A stretch of 10,636 nucleotides of DNA from Bacillota bacterium (lineage in GTDB: Bacteria > Bacillota > Clostridia > Acetivibrionales > DSM-2933): the NCBI GenBank assembly GCA_023441845.1, contig JAEZNF010000501.1:1-10636 (forward strand), in the 5' to 3' direction. The notes beneath the pieces are model-generated. The model worked only from the letters and a program-made list of their open reading frames with translations, made no database searches and was not told the DNA's origin. Every line of letters starts with the position of its first letter. The first letter of the stretch is position 1. The translations under genes were made by a program, and so were the position numbers. This document shows, piece after piece, positions 1-6,817 of this stretch.

Positions 1-472
1 CACTTACTGCATACCTCAGGGGAATAATAAACCTTTTTCCGTCTTGCTCAAATCCATTCAGAACCTTTTCGTTATAATCAGCCATTTTAAAGTCTTTATC
101 TTTTCTTATAAGTTCATTCAGGTCATATAAAACGCCATTTGATATTAGTTTGTTAATGGACTCAAAATACTGAGGACTGATAAAGATAACGTCCGGGCCT
201 TCTCCTGATAGAATATCCACAGTAATTTTATTCTTATATTCTTCATTTTCCGAAAAGTATTTATCTTCGACATTGATATCCTTGTATTTTTCCTTGAATA
301 TGTTTAACGCATTTGAGATTTCCTCGTTATAACGTGTGTAGTATATTTTTATGGTGTCATTCCCCTTTTTATTAACCGCATCAGAATTCTTATCCTTATT
401 TGAATCACATGCAGAAATACTTGTCAAAAACAAAACAGCTAAAAGTAACATTGATAGTCTTTTTATAAACAT
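1..472 (-). CDS. ABC transporter extracellular solute-binding lipoprotein, 3' end cut by window edge
   Basis: Only the first 157 codons are in the window; the rest lies beyond base 1. The protein starts with a lipoprotein signal peptide: positive residues K4 and R5, a hydrophobic run from about 6 to 17, and the lipobox I19-S20-A21-C22, so it should be lipid-anchored outside the membrane. A short charged linker follows. Then comes a domain start typical of family 1 solute-binding proteins: a beta strand IKIYYTRYNEE, a helix with FKEKYKDINVE, and a segment GEGPDVIFISPQYF, which matches the usual 'GxGPDVxxx' turn of sugar-binding proteins. The start at 472 is chosen because GGGAGGA lies about nine bases upstream; an ATG eight bases earlier runs straight into a stop. 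The substrate cannot be told. Permease genes, if any, would lie to the left, outside the window. The gene is separated from the regulator operon upstream by a probable terminator, so it is likely its own transcription unit. Confidence 0.82.
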   Translation of the reverse strand, partial: MFIKRLSMLLLAVLFLTSISACDSNKDKNSDAVNKKGNDTIKIYYTRYNEEISNALNIFKEKYKDINVEDKYFSENEEYKNKITVDILSGEGPDVIFISPQYFESINKLISNGVLYDLNELIRKDKDFKMADYNEKVLNGFEQDGKRFIIPLRYAVS

Positions 473-511
473 TACAGCATTCCTCCCATAAAAATATCCA
501 ACTCCTTTTAA

Positions 512-520
512 AATATATCA
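512..520 (-). promoter_or_regulatory. Possible extended -10 promoter for the solute-binding protein gene
   Basis: On the minus strand TG-A-TATATT gives an extended -10 box about 40 bases before the start codon. There is no good -35 box at the normal distance. An 8-base perfect palindrome ACCATGGT (544-551), flanked by two copies of TAATCA, lies just upstream and could bind a regulator. This is a weak call based only on motif matching. Confidence 0.25.
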
Positions 521-583
521 CAATAGAAGTAATATGATTAGTGACCATGGTAATTGATTAAGTAACTATCAAAAAAAACACAT

Positions 584-630
584 AAAAAAGAGCCTTCTGT
601 CACCATCTTTAAAGTGTCATACAGCCCTTT
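584..630 (-). terminator. Probable Rho-independent terminator of the kinase/regulator/lipoprotein operon
   Basis: Read on the minus strand, AAAGGG-CTGT...CAC pairs with GTG-ACAG...CTCTTT around a loop of about ten bases, with internal bulges, and the stem runs into a T tract. It lies about 50 bases after the stop of the lipoprotein gene and before the solute-binding protein gene. The stem is imperfect, so efficiency is uncertain. Confidence 0.5.
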
Positions 631-680
631 AAATCCATCTTAAATATGAATAATTTCGCACTTTTCACTCTTATAGCCTT

Positions 681-1943
681 CTATTGTTTAAAATCCTCAA
701 TCAACCTTAACGGACACACTATATTTTTAAATTTATATTTATAGTTAATCGCACTATTCACAATTTCCATAGTATCACTATTCTTAACAGCTCTTTCGAC
801 AAATTCTTCAGGCGTAACGGAAGGTTTTAACTGGCACGCCATGGCATATAGCCCCGCTGCATAAGGTAGCTGTAAATTCCAATCGTTGACAGAGTAAAAA
901 GCAAAGTCTTTTTTGCCTGTAGGGCTTGCGGTACAACGAGAATCCGAAGGCAAAAACAATGTATTTGAAGATGGCAAATACCTTCCGAATAAATAAAAAC
1001 TATTTGCCCACGATTTCCCCGGTAAATAGGCCGACAGTGTGTCAGGGTCAGATAAAGCATCCCTTCCAAGGCCTTTAAAGTACACTTCGTTTCTGTAAAG
1101 CTTGTGGGAAATTGTAGATACAATAAAAACGCCCTTATCTATGGCCTTTTCCATTGAAACCAATATTTTCGAATAATTCTTATCATCCGCCGTAATCTCC
1201 TCCTGGATGCACAAAACCCTTATCTTATTATCTTTAGGAAGCTTTTCATTGAATTCCAAAATCCAGTCTATGGCAGTTGGTACCTGCGAACCAATTTCAT
1301 AGGCCTTATTGCCTTCCTCGGCGGCAGAACTGCTTTCATCATTGCTAACAGGCTTTATTGCCACATAATACAGATCCACTCCCGGCGAAACACCAGTACT
1401 TTTTCCCGCCAGTACTGAAGCTGCCGCCGTACCCTCCACCGATGCGCTCCCGCTGGTAAAATTAAGCTCCTTGTACAATTTCAATTGTTTCTTATATTCT
1501 ACATGGTCAACCAGTATGGGTCCTCCTATTATTGCTACACCCACGTCACTGCCGTCTATACCGCCATTATGCAGCTTATTTATTCCCAATCCGGGATTTT
1601 TACCATACTTTATGATCTTTTTGGGATCAAACCCTTTTGGGAGGACATATGGCCATTTAGTCCTGTTATCAAAATCCGACACCAGAAGGCTGCTGATTTT
1701 ATCCTTCAAATCAAGCCCCGTCAGGTCATAACTTCTAAGGTCAACCTGAAAAGTCCCCGGTGAATAACCATTATTCTCCGGAAACGTTGACAGCTTGCCC
1801 CTGTTAAGATTCAGAATCTTAGGACGTGTATATATATTAACACTGCGGTCTTTTTCACTGCTGTTGTCATTAAATATTGAGCATCCCACGGTACTTACCG
1901 CTACCGACAATACCACAAAAACAAGCAATAATCTTTTTAACAT
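681..1943 (-). CDS. Subtilisin-like (S8 fold) lipoprotein with all catalytic positions substituted; probable pseudo-protease
   Basis: A 420-residue lipoprotein: signal MLKRLLLVFVVLSV..., lipobox T18-V19-G20-C21. The body follows the order of a subtilase. GVAIIGGPI (135-143) sits where the aspartate block (VAVIDTGI) belongs, with G140 in place of Asp. VEGTAAASVLAG (169-180) followed by GVSPGVDLYYVAIKP matches the histidine block HGTHVAG...GVAPGA, with E170 in place of His. NDWNLQLPYAAG (353-364) matches the serine block GTSMAAPHVAG, with N356 in place of Ser. The oxyanion-hole Asn region reads VSTISHK, without the usual AGN. The fold therefore seems kept while the triad is gone, suggesting binding rather than cleavage. 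The start at 1943 has GTGGAGG five bases upstream and gives a proper signal peptide. A longer reading from 2006, overlapping the regulator stop as ATGA, would add 21 residues before the signal and has a poor ribosome site. Last gene of the operon, 59 bases after the regulator. Family assignment is from motif alignment by eye. Confidence 0.72.
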   Translation of the reverse strand: MLKRLLLVFVVLSVAVSTVGCSIFNDNSSEKDRSVNIYTRPKILNLNRGKLSTFPENNGYSPGTFQVDLRSYDLTGLDLKDKISSLLVSDFDNRTKWPYVLPKGFDPKKIIKYGKNPGLGINKLHNGGIDGSDVGVAIIGGPILVDHVEYKKQLKLYKELNFTSGSASVEGTAAASVLAGKSTGVSPGVDLYYVAIKPVSNDESSSAAEEGNKAYEIGSQVPTAIDWILEFNEKLPKDNKIRVLCIQEEITADDKNYSKILVSMEKAIDKGVFIVSTISHKLYRNEVYFKGLGRDALSDPDTLSAYLPGKSWANSFYLFGRYLPSSNTLFLPSDSRCTASPTGKKDFAFYSVNDWNLQLPYAAGLYAMACQLKPSVTPEEFVERAVKNSDTMEIVNSAINYKYKFKNIVCPLRLIEDFKQ

Positions 1944-2002
1944 CAAAACCTCCACAAGAATACATTTTACATGTGCAACCACTTTTAAGGCATCTTCCAG
2001 CT

Positions 2003-2662
2003 TCATGCATCCTGTTTCTTTAAAATCTCCTTGAGATATACCACAGCCTTTGTCCTGTCACTTATACCGATTTTACTGTATATGGTACTTATGTAATTTT
2101 TGGCAGTACCTTCCGTTAAGTGCAGTGAAGCTGCAATTTGCCTATTATTAAGTCCTTTAATCAAAAGACCTATAATCTCTTTCTCACGTTCCGAAAATGT
2201 TTGATTAGTGTCGTCAAAACCTGCCTTTGAATCCTTAAGATGCACCAGCCTTGAAGCAATTTTTGCAGCTATCTGCGCAGGCATCATAAGCCCACCTTTT
2301 ACACTGTCATGCACGGCATCAATCAGCTTGTCTCCCGGTATATCCTTTAAAATATACCCCCTAGCTCCATTGTAAAGTGCCTGTATTATGTATTCTTCAT
2401 CATCAAAAGTCGTAAGTATTATAACAACGGTATCTGGAAAATCCTTTTTTATAAGCCTTGTGCTCTCAACCCCATCCATTACAGGCATTCTGATATCCAT
2501 AAGCACTACATCCGGCCTTACACTCCCTACCAATTCATAAGCCTCAAGGCCATTTTCGGCCACACCTGCAACTTCTATATCATCTTCCAGATCCAATATG
2601 GTTTTAAGTCCGTCACGCATCAATGTCTGATCATCAGCTACCAGAACCTTAATTTTTTTCAC
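2003..2662 (-). CDS. NarL/FixJ-type DNA-binding response regulator
   Basis: A 219-residue cytoplasmic regulator of usual length. The receiver domain (about 3-120) has the acidic pair D10-D11, the phosphorylation site D56 in VLMDIRMP, T84/T85 and K106 in YILKDIP. The C-terminal LuxR-type helix-turn-helix (about 155-215) has the family pattern FSEREKEIIGLLIKGLNNRQIA followed by LTEGTAKNYISTIYSKIG (shown in two parts). All residues needed for phosphorylation are present. The start is GTG, with AAGGGGG four bases upstream, and lies inside the kinase gene: the two overlap by 14 bases, a sign of coupled translation with the cognate kinase. The targets are not known; the lipoprotein gene downstream, the nearby solute-binding protein gene, or its own operon are natural candidates. 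Confidence 0.95.
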   Translation of the reverse strand: MKKIKVLVADDQTLMRDGLKTILDLEDDIEVAGVAENGLEAYELVGSVRPDVVLMDIRMPVMDGVESTRLIKKDFPDTVVIILTTFDDEEYIIQALYNGARGYILKDIPGDKLIDAVHDSVKGGLMMPAQIAAKIASRLVHLKDSKAGFDDTNQTFSEREKEIIGLLIKGLNNRQIAASLHLTEGTAKNYISTIYSKIGISDRTKAVVYLKEILKKQDA

Positions 2663-3860
2663 ACGTATCCCCCTTTTCCAAAGGTATTTCTATTTTAAGG
2701 CAGCAGCCCCCGCCATATTGAGAGCATATGCCAAGAGTTCCGCCCGATTCCTCCACCCGTTCCTTCATTGTCGTTAAGCCATACCCGAAGCTTATACTGC
2801 TGAAGCCCTTGCCGTTATCTTTTAATATAAAAACAATCCTGTTTTCGATACAGTTTATGGAACACTCAAATTCCGTGCTCTGTCCGTGCCGTATTCCGTT
2901 GGTAAGTCCCTCCTGGAGGGCTTTATACAGAATCTTTCCTATCTCGTCCGTTAATTGCGGCAGCGGAGAAAACAAGCACTTTACCGAAACGCCTGTGTGT
3001 GTTTCCGTCTCCCTGACCAGCAGATAAAGGGAAGGAATGATGCTTAATATATCATTTCCGGCCTTAAGTGTGCGCACCGAATTTCTTATATTGTTAAGGC
3101 CCTTTCTGACCTGCTCCTGGGCCAAATCAAACTTTTCCAGGGCATTATCATGGTTTTTCTTGGTCAAAAGGCGTTTCCCGGCTTCTATCTCAATCAGGAC
3201 AGTAGTAAGTGTGTGGCCTACCGTGTCATGTATTTCACTTGCAATCCTGTTCCTTTCTCTTAAAGCAGTCACCTCTTCAAGGGCGCCCATGGTTTCGAGG
3301 TACTTTTTATTTATTTCCTCCAGTTGCATAGTCTTCAATTCCAGTTCTTCCGCAGTCTTTTTCAAAGTTTGCTTTGACTTAATCTGATAAACCGTTATAT
3401 AAATAGCCCCAAATATAAAGATAAAATAGAAAGACTTATTGACATAAATAGGCAGTAAATACTGCAGGTCGAAATAGTTATGCTTGATATACCTTGAGTA
3501 TTCGATAGAGATGTACGACAGGTAGCTTAACACAGCAATTATAACCCCGAAACCGGAGAAACACATTACTGTCACATCAACCGCTATTACAAAAAAAAGT
3601 ATGTATGAAATATTGTACAGATCAAAAAAAACAATGAGAGATACACAAACAAGGTCAAACAGGAAGGACACGCTTAAAATATACCTGTTTTTAAACAAAT
3701 GGGTATTTATGCGCCTTGTAAGAAAAGAAACGGTCAGAGCCATAGCCAATACCAAAACCATCCATCTGTTATCCGAATTATTAATGATAACTGAAAGTGA
3801 TGTGGCCGTTAAGGATAAAAATATAAGTATATTAAATTTTAAGCCGGTTTTCCTGTCCAT
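2649..3860 (-). CDS. Membrane histidine kinase, HisKA_3 (DesK/NarX-like) type, without a large sensor domain
   Basis: 403 residues. The N-terminal part (about 8-158) is almost entirely hydrophobic and makes about six membrane segments joined by short loops; the longest loop, about 118-141, is only some two dozen residues, so no folded extracellular sensor domain is present. A coiled-coil-like stretch (about 160-200) leads into the dimerisation domain ERNRIASEIHDTVGHTLT, where H211 is the expected phosphorylated histidine, as in DesK, LiaS and NarX kinases. The ATP-binding domain shows the N box QEGLTNGIRHG (316-326), G1 DNGKGF (348-353) and GYGLTTM (359-365). It should phosphorylate the regulator encoded next to it. 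AGGGA lies about ten bases before the ATG. With so little sensor outside, the signal may be sensed within the membrane or through a partner such as the co-encoded lipoprotein; this is inference. Confidence 0.95.
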   Translation of the reverse strand: MDRKTGLKFNILIFLSLTATSLSVIINNSDNRWMVLVLAMALTVSFLTRRINTHLFKNRYILSVSFLFDLVCVSLIVFFDLYNISYILFFVIAVDVTVMCFSGFGVIIAVLSYLSYISIEYSRYIKHNYFDLQYLLPIYVNKSFYFIFIFGAIYITVYQIKSKQTLKKTAEELELKTMQLEEINKKYLETMGALEEVTALRERNRIASEIHDTVGHTLTTVLIEIEAGKRLLTKKNHDNALEKFDLAQEQVRKGLNNIRNSVRTLKAGNDILSIIPSLYLLVRETETHTGVSVKCLFSPLPQLTDEIGKILYKALQEGLTNGIRHGQSTEFECSINCIENRIVFILKDNGKGFSSISFGYGLTTMKERVEESGGTLGICSQYGGGCCLKIEIPLEKGDTCEKN

Positions 3861-3894
3861 ATATAGTTTCCCTAAAATTATTACGGTTAAATAG

Positions 3895-3923
3895 ATTTTA
3901 CCATAAGGATAAACAACTTTGAA
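3895..3923 (-). promoter_or_regulatory. Probable sigma-A promoter of the kinase operon
   Basis: On the minus strand TTCAAA (3918-3923), a 17-base spacer and TAAAAT (3895-3900), with TGG directly before the -10 box making an extended -10. It lies about 35 bases before the kinase start. Motif match only. Confidence 0.42.
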
Positions 3924-4036
3924 ACAGAATTTTTTCGCTTATAATAAGTTAAATCTTTTTATCACAAGCCTGTACCGTTTAAGCTCCAATGCCCGGAATA
4001 TATTTTGTTGCCTCGTATTTAAATCTATCACAAAAT

Positions 4037-4075
4037 AAGTCATATGATAAATGACTTCAGTCATATTTAAGTCAT
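4037..4075. repeat. Cluster of AAGTCAT/ATGACTT repeats before the spoVR terminator
   Basis: AAGTCAT (4037-4043), its inverse ATGACTT (4051-4057), AGTCAT (4059-4064) and AAGTCAT again (4069-4075) occur within 39 bases, allowing two alternative small hairpins. The cluster lies just downstream of the spoVR terminator and about 115 bases before the kinase promoter. It may be an operator or simply AT-rich structure; function unknown. Confidence 0.4.
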
Positions 4076-4102
4076 AAAAAAACGCCTTAACGGCGTTTTT
4101 TT
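4076..4102 (-). terminator. Rho-independent terminator of the prkA-yhbH-spoVR operon
   Basis: A perfect symmetric hairpin: seven A, CGCC, a five-base loop, GGCG, seven T. It begins seven bases after the spoVR stop codon. Its symmetry would let it work in both directions, but no gene converges from the left. Confidence 0.88.
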
Positions 4103-4108
4103 ATCTTT

Positions 4109-5494
4109 TCAAACAATTGAAATGGATACTTTTTTCATTTCATCACAGGTGACAAAGCGTTTCTTACCGTCCAATTGAGTTATAAGAACAACTTTACCGT
4201 CCCACAAATCAACCACATGCTTTAATGTTTCATATGCATAGTTGAGTTCCAGTTCCCTTCCGTCATACATGTGCTCCAATACAAGAGTATTGTCCTTTTG
4301 CACCCACTCAAGAACAGCTATTACAGGAATACCACCCATACCCACAGACGATGCCAGACTGTCCCTGATTTTTTTCCAGCCCTCCTCATCGGCTACCTCG
4401 GATATAATATAGTCATTCCCGCTCTTAACGTACTCGAACAGGTTCATTTCAATACACAGTTCCTCATTAAGGTATCTTCTTATAAAGGACTGGTCCCTTT
4501 CAACTTCCCGGACATCAAAAATGGCTTTCGGGTTGTCGGGGTACTTGTTCTTCAGGTATTCAAATATCTTAAAGCCCACATAATACGGATTGATCTGGCC
4601 CATATGAGGCCTTATGACCTGATTATGCCTCTTTAGAAACTCAAAATGGAGGCCCTGCGGCAAATTCAGCTTGTTTAGTATGGTGTAGTGCCAAAAGCTG
4701 GCCCAGCCCTCGTTCATGATTTTAGTCTCAATCTGAGGTATGAAGTACGAACTTTCCGTCCTTACAATGTCAATAATATCCTTTTCCCAACTGTTAAGCC
4801 TTCCGTATTTTGCAATAAACTTAAGCAGATCTTCCTCAGGCTCCAAAGGTATTTTTTTAAAATCAGGCAGCTCTTCACTTTCGGTCCTTTTTTCAAGAAG
4901 CGGATAATCGCTTTTAGGCTTTTGAACCCTTTCCAAAAGCGCCTTTCTTTTCTCTTCCTCCGAAACCGTCTTTTCCCCGATGACCCTGGAGCATTGGAAT
5001 TTCAGGGCATGAGCAGCATTCAGAATTTTTTCAACCTTTGTATAACCTATGCCGGGATCGGCAATATATTCCCTTATCCTGTCGGCGTGATTTTTAAACA
5101 TTTCAATGGTATAATCAGCCCTTGTTCCGTATTTAAACAACCTGTTGTTTTTAAAAAAGTCATTATGCCCGTATACATGAGCTATTGTGAGAATCTGCAA
5201 AAGCAGCGTATTGTCTTTCATCAGGTAAGCAATGCAAGGGTCCGAGTTTATAACCATTTCATAAGGTAAACCTGAAAGATTATACTTATGGAGGGTCTTA
5301 GTCTTCTCATATGCCTTGCCGAAACTCCAGTGAGGATAATGGGAGGGCATACCGATATATGTCTCGTAACCAATCATATCCTCGTAGCTGCATATTTCAA
5401 ATTCCTGCTCATAATAATCAAGGCCCTCCGAACGGGCAATGCCTTCAATTATCTCATTCCACTGTTCAAGCTCTTTCATTGTATAATCAGCCAT
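4109..5494 (-). CDS. spoVR: SpoVR family protein
   Basis: 461 residues, close to the family's usual length. Family hallmarks are clear: MPSHYPHWSFGKAYE (49-63), the histidine-rich AHVYGHNDFFKNN (105-117) and MNEGWASFWHY (260-270), the conserved core shared by B. subtilis SpoVR and E. coli YcgB. No signal peptide or membrane segment, so cytoplasmic. SpoVR is needed for normal spore cortex formation in B. subtilis, but its biochemical activity is not established; the family also occurs in non-spore-formers with prkA/yhbH partners. The start at 5494 is chosen for the GGGGGG six bases upstream and the family-like MADYTMKELEQWN start; a reading from 5530 would add twelve residues without a good ribosome site. 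Third gene of the operon, 39 bases after yhbH, followed at once by a strong terminator. Confidence 0.95.
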   Translation of the reverse strand: MADYTMKELEQWNEIIEGIARSEGLDYYEQEFEICSYEDMIGYETYIGMPSHYPHWSFGKAYEKTKTLHKYNLSGLPYEMVINSDPCIAYLMKDNTLLLQILTIAHVYGHNDFFKNNRLFKYGTRADYTIEMFKNHADRIREYIADPGIGYTKVEKILNAAHALKFQCSRVIGEKTVSEEEKRKALLERVQKPKSDYPLLEKRTESEELPDFKKIPLEPEEDLLKFIAKYGRLNSWEKDIIDIVRTESSYFIPQIETKIMNEGWASFWHYTILNKLNLPQGLHFEFLKRHNQVIRPHMGQINPYYVGFKIFEYLKNKYPDNPKAIFDVREVERDQSFIRRYLNEELCIEMNLFEYVKSGNDYIISEVADEEGWKKIRDSLASSVGMGGIPVIAVLEWVQKDNTLVLEHMYDGRELELNYAYETLKHVVDLWDGKVVLITQLDGKKRFVTCDEMKKVSISIV

Positions 5495-5533
5495 ATCAAT
5501 CCCCCCAACCGGTTGGCGAATGCAAATCAAACA

Positions 5534-6784
5534 CTATATTTCGCCCTCTTTATCAAGAAGCTTTTTTAGCCCGGGCAGTACATCCTCTTTTTTGGCCATG
5601 GTCACAATTGCAAAATTTTTGCTGCGCACACCCTTTTGAAACTCGGATTTTATAGTGCTTCCCGACGAATAATAACCCGGAACAATTTCCCCATAGCCGA
5701 AAAGATTACAGACCTCGCACAACCTATTGGCAGACTCAATAGCCTTATCGTTGTCCTCAGACCAATTATCGCCGTCACTGCAGTGAAAAGCATATATATT
5801 CCAGCTTGCAGGATTGTATCTCTGTTCTATAATCTCCAATGCCTTTTCATACCCGCTGCTTATATATGTTCCTCCCGATTCGCCCTTATGGAAAAACTCG
5901 TTCTCGTTTACTTCCTTTGCAGTAGTAGTATGGGCAACAAATGCAACTTCAACGTTTGCATACTTCAGCCGTATGAATTGATACAGGAGAAAATAAAAGC
6001 TTCTGGCCATATACTTTTTTGTCTGGTCCATTGAGCCGGAGACGTCCATAATGCATATGACAACTGCGTTAAAGTCCTTCTTGCGGTCTTCTCTTACCCT
6101 TCGGTATCTCAGGTCATCCTCCATAAAGGGAAACCTTCTCTTGGAGGAAGTATCGAAATTACTGTCCTCATCACCGATGATTTCATTTTCAGTATTCCTC
6201 TCGATATAAAGATCGGAATCGAAGGTATCATCTTCCATTTCCCTCATATTGCGGGCATATCCCTGCTTCCTTTTTATTTTTTCAACGACCGACCTTTTTT
6301 TGGCAAGCCTCGGCGGAATACCCTTCCGTTGAAACCCGACCCTCTTGAAGCTTCGTATCGACTCCAGCTCGGCAAGCTTTTTCTTATCGATGTCAGGTAG
6401 GTTCAGGTCTTCGAACAGATATTTAATCAGCTCGTCTATGGTAACCTCTGTTTCGTAAATATCTTCACCTTCCTGGTTACCGGCCTTACCTTTACCGTCG
6501 CCCTTTCCGCCCATTTTATCCTCGCCGACCTTGTCGCCCCTCTTTTCGCTTCCGTCGCCCGAGCCCGTACCGGGAACATTTTTCCCATAAATGAATTGGT
6601 ATTCCTTAATGCTCTTTATGGGTATCTTTATTTTCTTGTCCCTGTTTTGGCCTATTATGCTCTCTTCGGCAATAATACTGCCTATATTCTTTTTAATTGA
6701 TTCTTCAACTAACTCCCTATGCCTCCGTCTGTCCTCCGCGGAACGGTCTTTGCCCGTACCGCCAAACTCCTTAAAAATAGCCAT
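5534..6784 (-). CDS. yhbH: YhbH/YeaH family (DUF444) protein with von Willebrand A-like domain
   Basis: 416 residues. The N-terminal part has the family pattern RRRHRELVEESIKKNIGSII and KKIKIPIKSIKEYQFIYG. It is followed by a Gly/Lys/Asp-rich low-complexity linker (about 70-105) and a basic region. The C-terminal half is a von Willebrand A-like domain with a MIDAS-type metal site: D247, S249 and S251 in MDVSGSM, T306 in SGGTYIS, and D337 in CSDGDNW. All metal-site positions are intact. Cytoplasmic, no signal. In E. coli the homologue YeaH partners with the PrkA homologue YeaG in starvation responses; in B. subtilis it is sporulation-linked. The start at 6784 is chosen because GAGG lies eight bases upstream; the upstream GTG (6793) and ATG (6790) overlap or touch that ribosome site. 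Second gene of the operon, 33 bases after prkA and 39 before spoVR. Confidence 0.94.
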   Translation of the reverse strand: MAIFKEFGGTGKDRSAEDRRRHRELVEESIKKNIGSIIAEESIIGQNRDKKIKIPIKSIKEYQFIYGKNVPGTGSGDGSEKRGDKVGEDKMGGKGDGKGKAGNQEGEDIYETEVTIDELIKYLFEDLNLPDIDKKKLAELESIRSFKRVGFQRKGIPPRLAKKRSVVEKIKRKQGYARNMREMEDDTFDSDLYIERNTENEIIGDEDSNFDTSSKRRFPFMEDDLRYRRVREDRKKDFNAVVICIMDVSGSMDQTKKYMARSFYFLLYQFIRLKYANVEVAFVAHTTTAKEVNENEFFHKGESGGTYISSGYEKALEIIEQRYNPASWNIYAFHCSDGDNWSEDNDKAIESANRLCEVCNLFGYGEIVPGYYSSGSTIKSEFQKGVRSKNFAIVTMAKKEDVLPGLKKLLDKEGEI

Positions 6785-6817
6785 AGCCATCACCTCAATA
6801 GCCTGAGCATTTAGTTA

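Noticed and set aside
4688..5269. A 193-codon plus-strand open frame within spoVR
   Set aside because: It lies opposite highly conserved SpoVR coding sequence and has no family resemblance or ribosome site; it is an antisense shadow.
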